A DNA stretch of 64,000 nt. Source: Daedaleopsis sinensis (lineage: Eukaryota; Basidiomycota; Agaricomycetes; Polyporales; Polyporaceae). Made by a program: the position numbers and the translations under genes. Position 1 is the stretch's first letter, and every line of letters starts with the position of its first letter. Under the pieces are notes generated by a model. The model worked only from the letters and a program-made list of their open reading frames with translations. It was not told where the DNA came from and ran no database searches. The stretch is from the NCBI GenBank assembly GCA_033807695.1, contig CM066304.1, forward strand, positions 868,001 to 932,000, written 5' to 3'. This document shows, piece by piece, positions 33,767 to 46,299 of the stretch.

Positions 33767-36700
33767 TTAGTCCTCCTCTATCCCTTCTTGTGATCGCACT
33801 TTCATCGTCAACCGGTCGTAGACCTCCTTCGCCTGCTCCTCCGGCACCCCGTCCTTGGAGAAACTCAGGGTGAAGTCGTAGTCCTCGTCGATAACGTAGA
33901 GCTCCTCTATCTTCCACGGCGGCTGCTTATTGAGCCAAGCTTGATCGTAGCAGTTCCTCCACAGCCCGGCCGGAGCCTCTGAGTCCACCACTGTTGCACC
34001 TTCGATCCGGATGCGTTGGCGAGGACCTCGGCCGCCGCGGCGTCTGGCAGAGGTGTCGACGAAGTACTGGGCATCAATGTGAGCGAAGAAGTCTCTCAAC
34101 TCCATGCTTTGCCAGGCCGCCTCGATGATAACGAACTTCCCTTCGGCGTGAGCTTGATCGTTCGGCGCCTCGTCTCCACTCATGTGGACCGTCGTGATCA
34201 GCGCGAACAAATCATAATGCTGCTCTAGTTTGTAGGCTGCAATGATCCAGCAACGATTCACATAGGTCTAATGCAGCAGTTAGCATGTGTTTGCATATCG
34301 AATGGACGCGAAACTGACCGTTTTCTTACGACTATTGATCTGGGTCTGCGTTTGCCGCCTATCGAGAAGCTCCTGAGGGGGAGGCTTGAACGATCGCCGC
34401 CATTTGAGCCGCGCATGGTCCATATGAGCGTCAAGGGCCAATGCTATCTGCTCGAGGGTGAAGAACCGCGCAGGGATGGGAGGGGCATGACGATACGATC
34501 CACCCGCCACGGATTCAAGCATGTGTCGCGACAAAAAGCTACGCGCTCCACGATTGAAGTCGTCTCGGTTCCAGCCAGCTTGGAAATCGATGCGGAAGTT
34601 CTTCCTGTTGAAGTAGTTGCCATTCGCTTCCTTGAACTTCGTGCGCTCCTCTTCCGGTACCGGGGGACAAGACTTGCCGATGTCATTGAGGCTCGAACAG
34701 CACAGAAGCCACAACATGTGTGTGCGTACGGCGGCCTGTAACCACATTAGATCTTATTCTCTTGCCGACTTACATGCGTCAACGCTCACCTGTAAGCGAT
34801 TCAGAAACGTACGATTGGGATCAGTACGCTCGCTTGGGGTCATCTGGGCAATCATGACCGCTTCTTCCTCGACGGATGTGGGCGAAATGTACGGCATCGT
34901 CCACCCGTCGACGCAGACGAACTTTGCCGTTTTCGGAGGCTTCTTAGGAGCGCGAGGACGAGTGGGAGTCTCATGCTGTTCCGGCATGTCCTCATCGTCG
35001 TCAGAGGACACGGCTGCGATTTCTGCAGAGAAGTCTTCGCGAGGTGTTGACGCTAGGTACATGCGAGACGCCTTTGATCGCGGCGCCCTACCGCTCCGCA
35101 ATGGCGTCGGGGAGGTCGCTGCCGGATGGAAAGGTCTCCTCGGAGTCTTCGGGGACGCCAGGTTGCTAATCTGGCTGCTCATGGCATTGAGACTCTCTAG
35201 CACCTGTGATCTAAGACAGTACAGCTGTCAAGCAATGATTAAACAGACGATACACTGAGGCGCTTACTGTAGCTTGCTATGGCTGTCGAGGCTCTCTTCT
35301 ATGTTATCCATCCGGTTCATGAGGAATAGAGTTAATTGCGACTTGGGGAGATCCTGACAACAGAGCTTGTGAGTCTTTCGTGTCCGCACCCGAAGACAGA
35401 ACTACTACGTACCTGCTGTAGCGGATGGGGCTCCGTGTTAGCACGGCCTTTACCTTTGCCTTTGGAAGGCCCGGCGTCGTTGGACGAGGAGGACGTTGTG
35501 GTCGGCTCCATCGCAGGCCACGACTCGGGCTCGTCTCCCATGGAATCATCCTAGTAATCGTCCATTGTCAGATCAATAACGGACCCATAAGACACGTAGG
35601 ATCGAACCTCATCCATTAGACCTTGCGACGACGCCCCATTCTCGTGATCGTCGGTGAAGCGGACGGTCTTACCAGGCGGAGGCAGATTCGCGAACGAGAC
35701 GCCGAAACCTTCATGAGGTTGTACGCCAGCCTTAGGTTGTGACGCTGGGGGCGGCTGGTTCGGTGGCTGGCCGTGTTTGTTGTGCGAAGAATCATGTCGA
35801 GATGCAGACTGCCCTGCTCCTTGGAACGAGGCCTGAGGTTGTTGAGATTGAACGCGAGTGTGTTCAGCGAGTGCAGACACTTGCTGGGATGGGTGCAGAG
35901 GCTGCGAAAAGTCTGGGGCGTATTGAGAGCCCTGAGACCATGCGGCGGGATGCGACACCACTGGTTGCGACTGCGACGGCGCAGGCGCGTAGCTAGTGTG
36001 AGGACGCGATGGCGGGGGCCCGTATCCAGCCACATGGTGCGACGGCGGGAGTGCATACCCGTCCGGGGGGTGCGACGGCGGGAGTGCATACCCGTCCGGC
36101 GGGTGCGACGGCCGGCGTCCATACTCGGCGGGAGGGTTCACTGGCGCAGACACATATCCAGCAGGAAGTTGGACGTGGACGTGCCCGTCCAGCGGGTGCG
36201 AAGGCGCGCGTCCATACTCGACGGGCTGTCGCGACGGTGCAGGCGCATAGCCAGTAGGAAAATGTGACGCCGCTTGGACGTGGACGTGGACGTCCGGCGG
36301 GTGCGATGGCGCATGTCCGTACTCGGCCGGAAGTTGCGATGCCACAGGCGCAAAGCCAGCAGGAAGTTGCGATGGTGCTTGGATATGCCCGTCCGGCGGG
36401 TGCGATGGTGCGCGTCCATATTCGGAGGGATGTCGCGATGGCGCGCGTCCATACTCAGCGGGGTGTTGCGATGGAGCGCGTCCATACTCGGCGGGAGGAC
36501 GCGATGGTGCAGGTGTATAGCCAGCAGGAACATGGGACGGGACGCTGGCGTATCCGTCCGGTGGATGCGATGGCACGCGTCCGTACTCCGTGGGATGTTG
36601 TGATGGCGCGGGTACATGGCTAGCCGGAGGGAGTGGCGGCGCGAGGGCGTACCCGTCCGGCGGGTGCGATGGTGCGCGACTGTACCCGTCGTTTGGCAAG

Positions 36701-37671
36701 GGCGCTAGGTAGTACTGCCTGCTTGCTTGAGATACCTGTTGAGATGTCGGTGTATGCTGAGCGGGAGGACGTGGCTGACTAGATAGCTGACGAGCGGAGC
36801 GAATGACATTGGATGGATAGTCGATGTCACGAGCAGATGTTCGCGGGTCCCGAGATTGTCCAGGATAATCTGGAGCGTCAGCACCGGTCGTGCCTTCGCT
36901 GAAGTCGATTAACATAGCATCACCGTCGGGCCGTGTGTCTGCTACCGGGGTGAAGGCCATCAACGACTGACCAGCAGCCGCACGCGCAGATTCCTGTTCT
37001 TTAGCTCGAAGTTCTGTCCGGCCGAATGCATCCCAAAAGGCGGACGTGCGTGCCTGGCATGCGATGAGGATGAGTGAGCACACAACCGGACGCATTGCTC
37101 CCACTACTAAGCATACCTGGACGTCTGGAGGTATATCCATCCGTGGCGGAGGGTCAATAGATTCTTCGAGCTTCGCTGGCTTCCGCGGTCGGCGTATTTC
37201 GACTTTGCTCTTCGGTATTCTGATCTTAGGTCTGTGATCTATAGGACCGGCCCAAGCCTAACGGGAGGAACAGATGTGAATACGTAAAGGGAGATTGGAC
37301 GGAGAACTTACTGCAAAATGGAACTTGGCAGACTTGTCGTTAACAACTTCTTCGCGCCTGAACTGTTTGTGCTTCAAGCCGGCTATCGGTGCAGGATTTT
37401 TGACGACGAAGTTAGTTGGGGCGTCGACGGTGACGATGCCCCGGGCTTGGACAGTAGCTGGAACTTCGACGGTAGCTGGGACTTCAACGGTAGCTGGGAC
37501 TTCGAAGGGCTCCGGTAAGTGACCAGCGAAGCCACCGGTTTCTGCAGGGAGCTGGTCGACGACTTCACTCTCCGCTGGTACGGTTGGCTGTTGTTCAATT
37601 GTGGCCCCTGGGCTGGTAGAGGAGGTATTCGAGGTGGCGTTGTGATCGTGGTCTGAGATGTCGACGTCCAT
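33767..37671 (-). CDS. Hypothetical protein with tandem proline-rich repeats
   Basis: Eight exons close in phase: 37671-37312, 37257-37117, 37053-35608 (or 35596), 35550-35413, 35353-35268, 35210-34790, 34735-34319, 34267-33767 (about 1169 aa). I do not recognise a family. Residues about 60-80 hold a triple VEVPATVEVPAT repeat. Between about 310 and 530 lie some twenty 11-14-residue units of the type APSHPPDGY / APSRPPAEYGR. The C-terminal third is globular-looking: CVDGWTMPYISPTSVEEE, FLNRLQAAVRTHMLWLL, NYFNRKNFRIDFQAGWNRDDF, ARFFTLEQIALALDAHMDHARLKWRR. Low-complexity N-terminus plus a conserved-looking tail is common in transposon-linked basidiomycete proteins, but no transposase domain is visible. 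It ends just before the GC-rich array. Confidence 0.6.
36000..36720 (-). repeat. Coding minisatellite encoding proline/tyrosine repeats
   Basis: Tandem units of 33-42 nt with shared GTGCGA..GGCGGG..GCG words, in frame with the protein at 33767-37671. Units are diverged from each other, so the array is old or under selection for reading frame. Confidence 0.75.
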
Positions 37672-37900
37672 GGGGAAGATGACGGTTACGTCGATCAGCG
37701 TTCTTCTTATTGTACTTACCGATGTGTAATCGGGCTTTCAAACAGTCCGGCTTTCACATGAGTGGCGTGCAAGACCGCTTTACTTATCGCGAAAAGCACA
37801 AGGCATAGCATTGTACAACGGTTACATGAAAGCGCCGGGCCTTAAACGTAGGGCATTAACATGGGGGAATCGAGATAATGTGCGTGCATGTACTGACCAA

Positions 37901-38931
37901 CTACCCTTCGGACTCAGACAGGTTGCCGTGGACGCGAACCCTATACATACACGTAGATGCAGACCCCCAATTATCCACGATCTCGAGGACGACCAATCCG
38001 AAGTCGAGCGTGACTTCGCGGAAGATGGAGAGAACTGGGAAGGTTTGTACCGGAGGCGAGGCTTCGATGTTGTACGTGAAGTTTGCCAGAACTACGAAGT
38101 TTGCGGGGGTTCTCCCAGTCTGAGGAGGTTCATGACGCTCACCCGGTTCGTCCGTCTGAAGAAGGGCACGGTGATCCTCCAGAAGACGCTCATTGCGGTC
38201 GCCGTCTACAACACCCCACAGTACCATGTGCGAAGGCGTCTCTCCGGGATCCGCTGCGAGCTCTTGAGGGATATGATCTATGGTCACAGCGGTAGGGTGG
38301 ATGAATCCGGGTAGCACGATGCCAAGCTGCCCGTGCTTAGCAGGAATCCGCCAGCAATTGCCTATATGGTTGTCATCCGTGAGAGCAAGAGTCGGGCGAG
38401 CGAAGGTGTGTGTAGTAAGCTCTTCATCGACAAGAGCCCCGTCTGCAAGCAGGGCATGATCTCGGAGAAGGACGGGACCTTTGAGGGCGAGGGCGATGCG
38501 ATTGTCGACGTGGCGCGTGAGCTCGGGAGACAGGGATTGTGATGGAAGCATCCGGTACCAGTGAGTTGGAGGACCGAGACGCGACGTGTTCGAGGCGATG
38601 AGTCCGGCGAGCAGGCTAAGCCACCCATCACGTACAAGCAAGTATGCTACGATGATGAGGACGGGCCAGGAAAAGAATTGACGTGCAACAGAGCGCCAGA
38701 AGGGCCATGCAAGGGACGACGACGAAGAGTTAGAAGTCGCAGGGGTTGACGATGAGCTTGGGGCGGCATGTTCTGCTGGATCATCCGGCCACCGCACGCC
38801 TTTACGCTCTGAGCGTAGTGGTCAGAGGAGGATGCTTGGTTCAAGTCCACATACGTACTCTGAGTGGCCTCTTTTCCACCTCCAAATCGCTCTGGCTTGA
38901 ATCGAGCGAGATCGTCCTCTCTAGCGGTCAT
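37901..38931 (-). CDS. SUN-domain membrane protein
   Basis: Two exons, 38931-38859 and 38808-37901 (326 aa). N-terminal hydrophilic region, then one membrane helix near residues 60-75 (FFSWPVLIIVAYLLV), then a SUN domain from about residue 170: NHIGNCWRIPAKHGQLGIVLPGFIHPTAVTIDHIP and MVLWGVVDGD, ending YRVRVHG. SUN proteins sit in the inner nuclear membrane or ER and bind KASH or related partners in the perinuclear space. This is a short SUN protein without an extended coiled coil, closer to the Slp1/short-SUN type found in many copies in polypores. The first splice was chosen because it links MTAREDDLARF to VRWPDDPAEH in phase. Confidence 0.8.
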
Positions 38932-39299
38932 GTTGCAATTGACCGAGGTGGGGTACGAGACTACGAGTGGAAGGTTGGGCGCGAGCGTACGTCGTGGAGA
39001 ACAAAGAAGATGAGCGCCGCCAGAGCGCCGCGACGCGCTGAGGCGCGCTCCGGCGCTCCATGGGCGTACGGGCAATTTAGCGCACACGAGATCGTATTAT
39101 ATGCAGCATATATACCGAGAAACATCATGAAGTGAGAGTCGTTCTGTGAAACGACATAACGAGAGCTTGGAACGGGGACGGAGAGTGTACGACACGGATA
39201 ACTAAGACGGCGAGCTACAGGTAAGAGTAGCGCAGATCTACGACTCCTCACGGTAGAACGAAGACTTTAACTGGAACGGCAGGCGTGAGTTATCATAAG

Positions 39300-40503
39300 T
39301 TACGTCGACAACATGCACGACGGACCTTTCAGCTCGTCCATCTGCCTCTTGTACCAACCGCCGTGTACAAACGAGGGGTTCTGGGACGGGGTGAGACTTA
39401 ACACACGTCCGTCTGACTCCCGGACGTGTCCCAGCAGGATGGGTTGCCAGATGCCCTGAGAGGTCGGGCTCTCGGACCACAACCAGACCTGGATACCATC
39501 GACGGAGCGATGAACGAAGAGGTCGCCAAGTTGTAACTCATCGGAGGACCTGAGGTCGGGGGGGTGCGCAAGGGCTCTGCTCGCAACCTTGATAGACTCA
39601 GTCTTCTTCTTGCGCAGTTCCCACCATGCGGTCTCGAACGCCTGGCAGCTCTTCTTCCCTTTGCGAGCTACGGACTTCTCCTCGTCGCTGGGCTGACATG
39701 CTCGACGATTGCGCTTGTACGCCTGTGGTGGGTGGGTCAGCGTCGATAACTACACGAACTTCGTGATGAAATCGAACATACACTGGCGTCGACAGGTAAC
39801 ATAGCATCAGCTTGTCCTCGAGGAGGAGCCTGGCTAGCGGCGCCTGCAGCACCGGCTCGGGCGCTGCGAGTCGAGATCGAGCGCGTCACCACACCGGAGT
39901 GAGACCGAGGCGGGAGGAAGTCTTCAAAATTCTCGGGAGGGAAGTCGCGCCCTGGAGTTCCTTGACGGCTCGCGGAGGGCGGTTGTGGGTAAAGACGAGC
40001 AGAGCTTGCGCGAGACAGCGGCAACGTCGTCACGGTGCTAGAGGCACGCAAAATGGAAGAGCGGACCCCGGTACCAGTGGTCATGGGTGTGGAACTACGC
40101 GAAGGGGCGACAGATGAACTGCGGTTCTCCGAAGGGAACCTCACCGGCGAATTTCTGGATCCTTCTCCTTCGTAGTCCACCAGGGAGGCAGGTAGATCAG
40201 GTTCTTCCTTAATGCCTGGTCTAAAGAGTGACAAGATATTAATGCGGACTCATAAGAGGAACGGTACGAGACTACGTACACAGGATGCGCTTGCATCACG
40301 TCTCTCAAGACCGTCGGGGTGCGAGGTCGCGGGTGATAAACAGACAAGGGGGCGGCGTACTCCAAGAACGTCGGTCCTAGCTTCTCTTTGAGAACTCGAG
40401 CTTGAAACACATAGTCCGGGCGATTCTTTGCAATGGCAGGCATGAGTATGCGCGATGAGTGTGCGGTAGAGGTGGCGAGTGGCGACGACGGGGTGGTAGG
40501 CAT
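39300..40503 (-). CDS. Hypothetical basic protein
   Basis: Three exons close in phase: 40503-40280, 40220-39782, 39722-39300 (361 aa). No recognised family. The middle is Ser/Arg rich (SSSVAPSRSSTP), the third exon basic with spaced cysteines (NRRACQPSDEE, KKSCQAFETAWWELRKKKT), then a compact ending with LQLGDLFVHRSVDGIQVWLW and FVHGGWYKRQMDELK. The latter looks folded and may be a small DNA- or protein-binding module; that is a guess. It lies in tandem with the SUN gene and the proline-repeat gene on the same strand. Confidence 0.55.
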
Positions 40504-40836
40504 AGAGAAGAGCTCACCGGAGTCTCCGGGTCACGGAGCTGGCCTGCCTGCCAAAGAGTGTCGACAAACTATTGGCCACCAGACAAAGCATGGTGGAACG
40601 TGGTAAAGGGTGCGTCTACGAGTGACGACTGTTCTAACACGCGCCTGCATGTGCACAGCCACGCGCCTTCGCGCCCTTGAGGGCGCAGCACGCCGACGCC
40701 GGGGCGCGCTGGTACAATACCTTTCGCCTTCACGTCAGATTGCAACAAAGTCTTTTCTCAATGCCGCACCGTTTTATAGGCCCGTTTTTGCGATGTCAGC
40801 TTCATCTACTGCAGCTCCTACTCCACCGTCCGCATC

Positions 40837-41345
40837 ATGCCCTTACCTGCTGAGCTCGTGCCTCGTCCACCGCCGCGGTACTACCGTCTGGGCCTGGGCA
40901 AAGTGTTATTCGCGATACTTCTCGTGTTGTTCTGCAGACTGCTCAGCCTGGTTTCTGAGATTGAAGAGCGCATGAAGGCGGACTCCCTCGGAAGGGCTCC
41001 GGTGGAGGTGTTCGAGATTACTACTAGAGCGTCTGGAGATGGTGCGTGCATCTTAGTGTGTTTAGTGCACATGAACACCACTGATTAGTATTGCGCAGTT
41101 GTCGTCTGCTCGTCGACTATCGACGGGAGTGGCACGGCAAAGAGCCGACCGGTTGTACTAGGACCTCAACATGGCTGCTCGGATGCTTCGGTAAGTACGG
41201 TTACTCCTGCTCATGGGTTTGTTAGCTCACTGCTTTGTAGCGTACCTATGTTCGCAAGTTTCGCAACGGCAAGCAGGGCTGTCTCGCCTTCCCCGACGGA
41301 GCGTCGGCCGATCAATTCATGACCTGTTATGCTGAGAGCGTTTAG
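40837..41345 (+). CDS. Small single-pass membrane protein, hypothetical
   Basis: Three exons: 40837-41041, 41099-41190, 41241-41345 (133 aa). One clear membrane helix at residues 20-40 (LGKVLFAILLVLFCRLLSLV) follows a proline-rich N-terminus. After it come EIEERMKADSLGRAPVEVFEITTR and a C-terminal YVRKFRNGKQGCLAFPDGA. Splice phases agree throughout. No family recognised. Confidence 0.5.
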
Positions 41346-41484
41346 CACTGGTGTTGTCGTCTTGTCACCGCCGCTATCATGTTCCATACGCCGCTATCAT
41401 GTTCCATACAAGCTACATCTCGTTACAATTCCGAATCATTGCGGGGCATCAGAGAGCACGTATACATAAGCGCCGCGATACATA

Positions 41485-42900
41485 TCAGCGCGACCGTCCA
41501 AGGAAAGCATCCCGAGCACGCCTGCCGGGCAAATGCTCGGGTTGCGGAAACAGCTGCGCCGCCTGCTGGTTGAGTATTCTCTGGGCAAGTATGAGCAGGG
41601 ACGCCTATGATGCACTAGCTGTTCCACTTACGTGTGTGCTCCTCGGCCTTCCAGATGTGGCATGTCGATGAGCCGTTGACGTTCAGCGTGCCCGCTGCGA
41701 TATAGAACACGTCTTTCTGCCTGTTGTAGTGCGCCTGTAATCACAATGAGGAGTGAGGCACAGGCGACAGGCATGAAGAGGAACGCACTGCAATTGCGAT
41801 GACCTCAGCCTGCTGGGGAACAGGGAGTCTATACAGGACATTCGCGGTGGTCGGTTGCCTGTCTTCGTTGCGGGTGTCCTGAATACGCATGACATCCCAC
41901 AACGTGAGCTGTCCCGCGGTGCTACCCCCAAGTAGAGCCAGGCCGCCGTGAATCCAGATAGCAGGTGTTGCAATGCCGCGACGAATATCATGATCTACAG
42001 TACAGAGGGGGTCTCCGGTGGCGAGGGAGTATATATCGAACCCACGGACCCCATTAGAGATAACGATGCGCGTGCCATCAGGAGACACATTGGCGCATTG
42101 GCTTTGAGCAGGTGAGTCGATTGTCATAACTCGAGAGACGTGTGTACGTACATGATACCGTTGAGAGAGAAGGTGCGGATTCGGGCCCAAGTCTCGGTAT
42201 CGAGAAGCCTTCGAGACACTGCGTCAATATTACGAGGAGCAGCTGAGAGAAAGCTGAAGCGTACACAATTCCATGGTTCATATACGTGACAGCCAGCGCG
42301 GATGGATATTGCGTCGAGGAGATCCAGTGGACGCTCGTCACAAGTGTTTGCTTGGCTTCGTTATAGGAACTTTTAGGAGGATTTTCTATGTCCATCTTGC
42401 GAGCATATTTGCTTTCTAGTAGCGACTGAGTTGTAGGAGAAGAACGAGCTGTGAGAACACGTACCTTCTTCCTTCCAAACCCAAATAGACAGCTCAGCTC
42501 CCGCACCGGATGCGAGCCTGACAGCCCGGTCGGAGTCCAACGCAAGACATTCTACGGGATTCAAGTGCGCAAGAAACCCGGTAACTTCAATGAATGACTA
42601 GAGGTGTGCATGAGTATGAGGAGTGAGCCTCGGCACTGGGAACATACCCCGCCGATGCTATACTTCGCAATATATCCATCCCCAGAGCCGCAGAGAAGAG
42701 AATTCTCGTCCGAGCCCACCCATTCGATTGCAAGAGCGGGGCTGGCACCCTTAAAGCTGCAAAGAAGCTCTCCTCCAGCCAGATTCCAAACGCAAACGCG
42801 GCCGTCAAGGCCAGCCGTAGCTAGGTAGGTGCCGTTGTAGCTAAAGGCCGCCTTGAGTATGCCTTCCGTGTCAGTGCATGAAGCAAAGATATCTAGTATA
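41485..42900 (-). pseudogene. WD40-repeat protein lacking its 5' end
   Basis: Exons (approximate) 42900-42648, about 42580-42470, 42385-42270, 42190-41790 and 41720-41640 encode WD40-like blades: LKAAFSYNGTYLATAGLDGRVCVWNLAGGELL, AIEWVGSDENSLLCGSGDGYIAKY, ECLALDSDRAVRLASGAGAELSIWVW, CANVSPDGTRIVISNGVRGFDIYSLATG and GGLALLGGSTAGQLTLWDV. The first exon begins at an acceptor (GTTAG at 42901) and no start codon or upstream coding exon exists; instead the satellite array begins within about 10 bp. I infer the gene was cut by the repeat or by the element beyond it. A far upstream exon beyond the array is possible but unlikely. Confidence 0.6.
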
Positions 42901-42909
42901 CTAACCACT

Positions 42910-44350
42910 TAGATGTGCCAAAGCCCCACTGCAGTAGGCCAGTTGGCCTTATTAGAGATGCTAGACTCCAAGTACGCTTACCCAATCGAGGGGTCCAGAG
43001 CCCCACTGTAATACTCTGATTGGGGCCCATGTACCCACCTATTTTGATTACCCTAATTTGAATTGAACTACTACCTGGATTGTTTCTATTCATTGATTAT
43101 TGATTATTACTACTGGTGAGGATTCACTTTGTAGCAGTTACCAATTGGATACTGACAGCACCCCTATAGTTGGTCAATCAGATGTCCATAACACCACTGT
43201 GGTCCACCAATTGAGACATAGTATTCTATATTAGCTGGTAACAGGCACTGTATTTACCCGATTGAGCGTTCATACTGCCTCCACAGTGCACCAATCCGGG
43301 GTATATACAAGCACTCTGGTCTGCTGATTGAGATCCGGTTTTTTCCCGTCGCCGCACTCCCCAAGCACTGTTACTCCTCAGAATGAACAAAATGCGGAGT
43401 AAATCATGCTGCATGTATGCACAGTTGCCGGTCGGAACATTGTAGGTAACGACCACTGTACTCGCCCAATCGAGCGCACATACCGCCTCTGTAGTGCACC
43501 AATCCGGGGTATATACAAGCACTCTGGTCTGCTGATTGAGATCCGGTTTTTTCCCGTCGCCGCACTCCCCAAGCACTGTTACTCCTCAGAATGAACAAAA
43601 TGCGGAGTAAATCATGCTGCATGTATGCACAGTTGCCGGTCGGAACATTGTAGGTAACGACCACTGTACTCGCCCAATCGAGCGCACATACCGCCTCTGT
43701 AGTGCACCAATCCGGGGTATATACAAGCACTCTGGTCTGCTGATTGAGATCCGGTTTTTTCCCGTCGCCGCACTCCCCAAGCACTGTTACTCCTCAGAAT
43801 GAACAAAATGCGGAGTAAATCATGCTGCATGTATGCACAGTTGCCGGTCGGAACATTGTAGGTAACGACCACTGTACTCGCCCAATCGAGCGCACATACC
43901 GCCTCTGTAGTGCACCAATCCGGGGTATATACAAGCACTCTGGTCTGCTGATTGAGATCCGGTTTTTTCCCGTCGCCGCACTCCCCAAAAACTGTTACTC
44001 CTCAGAAACAATAAAATACGGAGTAAATCATGCTGCATGTATGCACAGTTGCCGGTCGGAACATTGTAGGTAACGACCACTGTACTCGCCCAATCGAGCG
44101 CACATACCGCCTCTGTAGTGCACCAATCCGGGGTATATATCCGCAGTGGTGTCCCAATTGAGACCAGTCTTTCATCTGCACTCGTAGTGTAACCTCTGTT
44201 TGCAGCTAAACTCTATAAAATAGACACTAAATCATGCTAAAAGTATGCACAATCACTGGTTGGAAGAAGGTCTGTAATTACCACTGCACTCACCCAATTG
44301 CGCGAACATAGCCCTTCCTCAGTGCGCGAAGCAGAGGTATGTACAGCCAC
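42910..44350. repeat. Satellite array with 208-bp unit
   Basis: The anchor TCCGGGGTATATA recurs at 43296, 43503, 43711, 43919 and 44127: three exact 208-bp steps after one of 207. Central copies are nearly identical; flanks (42910-43240 and 44140-44350) are diverged monomers with CCAATTGAG and CACTGT words. Each unit contains two TCCGG motifs, the same word that fills the neighbouring KDZ block. Overlapping 60-126-codon frames inside the array repeat with the unit and are not genes. Confidence 0.92.
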
Positions 44351-44539
44351 TATAGTGTGCCAATTGAGATCAGCTGGTCCACAGTTTACACGTACCCTCT
44401 GTCGTCAGTCTACCTTCCAGTCCCCCATATGAACACCATGTCGGCATCACTTTCACTAGTCTTTGTTGACCGGGCTCACTGCACAGGCCGCCAGGCGCGA
44501 AGGCGACCTGTACTGAACTGTAGGTGAATCCCAGCGGAG

Positions 44540-44820
44540 ATTATGTCCGACGGACATCATAGTCCGACGGACTTCACAGTCCGACGGACAACATCAGCCA
44601 CCCCACGGACATCATAGTCCGACGGACTTCAACATCAGCCACCCCCAGGTGGAGGATACGATCCCCCGCTCTGCGTGCATCCCACTTTTGATGCTCGCCG
44701 ACCAGCCCTGATGACTGGCTGTCATTACCTCAAGCGGATATAACGGATGTCGGTCGTTAACTCTGGCGGACATTAAGTCCACCGGACATTGAGTCCGATA
44801 GATGTCAATGTCCGTCACCC
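44540..44820. repeat. Array of palindromic GTCCGACGGAC motifs
   Basis: At least five copies of GTCCGACGGAC or one-base variants between 44548 and 44630, with further TCCGA/CGGAC words at 44777-44812. The motif is an 11-bp odd palindrome containing CCG-A-CGG. Confidence 0.85.
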
Positions 44821-45016
44821 CTCAAGCCCAGCGTGCCACCTGATAACTTTGCGCCTGACATTCTTGTTGTCTTATCCCTCATGCAGGATGACGTTCAAGT
44901 GGTTCAACATGCTATCAGCGCCGCACAAGGAGAAATACATGAAGGACCTGTGTTACGAGTCCACATGGCTCAATATCTAGCTGGACTTCCCCTGGGTGTC
45001 CTATCACGCACCTAAC

Positions 45017-45791
45017 TCAGATCGCCTCCTCTTCACGCGAGGGAATGTTGTTGTTCGGGGTAGAGGATCGTTTTGTAACCACTTCGATGCGTCTGCGGTG
45101 CTCGGCCTCGTCACCTAGGTGGGCGCGTAGCCGTTGCCTTTGCGTACTGGCAGTGTGGATAATCGACTCTGACAAGCAGCGGAGCTGACAGATGTCTGAG
45201 ACTGACACGTTCATGGGTCGGGGCTTGCAGATTATCATCAGCAGAGAACTAAAGTAACCAGTGCTTTAATGTGAACGTACCACAGCACTTGGCGGTGATG
45301 TCCACCAGGCAGGATAGCTCACGTCATCAGACGTGGCAGATGACCACTCCCACCATTTAGGCATTGGCTGCGGTGTGCTGCAGTAGTTGGGCAAAGTGGA
45401 AAGGTAGGCTGCCATTCGGCCGCGGTTCAATCCATTGAAGTCCACTGAAATGGCCAGACCTTTGAACTTCGTCGCACGCACACAGTCTACCAGCGGCCGG
45501 CACAACATCTCCAAATTGACGGGTTGATTTTTGACGGCGGCAACCATTGTTAGAATGCCCAGGGAGCTACAGGCATTCCACTGTTGGGCATTACCTGTCA
45601 AACTGATACCATTGCTGAAGTTGACTACTTACGACCTCGTATGACAACCCTGCCATCCATCTCCTCTTTGTTATTGAGTCTGCCGGCCGGGGTAGAGATA
45701 CACAGGCGGTTGCGATTCGCCACCCAATGATTTCGGACTCGACTTCCATGGCTTCAGCAAGAGTATCCGGCAGGGTGAACGAGGTGGTCAT
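45017..45791 (-). CDS. Element accessory protein A (unknown family)
   Basis: Three exons close in phase: 45791-45633, 45580-45281, 45223-45017 (221 aa). No known domain. It is a paralog of 46300-47088: both begin M-T/S-x-F-T-x-P-[DE]-T-x-A-x-A-M, share RWMAGLSYEVV / RWRAGLAQEVV, a FKGLAISVD / FHGLAISVN block, PKWWEWS / PRWWTWA and PAWWTSPPSAV / PSWWVTPPAAI, then a HTA-x-x-Q-containing tail. Exon 1 is 159 nt in both. The aromatic WW pairs suggest a folded domain. Located left of the transposase on the same strand. Confidence 0.65.
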
Positions 45792-45829
45792 GGTGCGTGA
45801 GTGAGTTATGCTTGGGGTTCACCGCAACT

Positions 45830-46180
45830 CAGGCGCTGTCTGCTGGAGTACACGTGGCTTTGGTAACCGGGCCTGTGAAAAGCCCATCGGAGTTCCCACC
45901 AGGAATGCCCGCCGGACTTTGTAGTGAAAAGCCCATCGGACTTCTCACCAGGAATGCCCGCCGGACTTTGTATCACCGGTAACAACCATGGACTTCATTA
46001 ACAGGGTTTCCCTATACATCTGGATGCTAGGGGGTTCATTGGACTTTGCATGCAGCATGCCTCGAGAGCGGACTTTTGTAGTCATGTCCGACGGACTTTG
46101 GAGCTCATGTCCGACGGACCTTGGAGGTCATGTCCGACGGACTTTGGTGGGCAATGCACTCTGGACTTTGTAGGATCTTC
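45830..46180. repeat. Intergenic CGGACTTT repeats
   Basis: Two 47-50-nt direct copies (AAAGCCCATCGGA...CCCGCCGGACTTTGTA) between 45877 and 45972, then three units of about 25 nt with CATGTCCGACGGACTTTGG between 46083 and 46150. Confidence 0.8.
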
Positions 46181-46299
46181 TCACTGGTGCGCTGACGGCT
46201 GGACTTCATGAATGGTGTACCCCGTCTGAATACAGCTACATAGAGGTACTACTGAAGAGGATGGCTTCATCTGCCTGCATGCCACTGGCCGCAATTCTA

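Noticed and set aside
35551..35610. Protein end at the stop codon at 35551 in the proline-repeat gene
   Set aside because: The TAG there is the acceptor of a short intron; the next exon continues in phase through five more exons.
43226..44080. Repeated 60-126-codon minus-strand frames
   Set aside because: They recur every 208 bp with the satellite unit and are by-products of it.
43226..44140. CRISPR-like array
   Set aside because: Whole 208-bp units are near-identical, without short repeats alternating with unique spacers, and the genome is eukaryotic.
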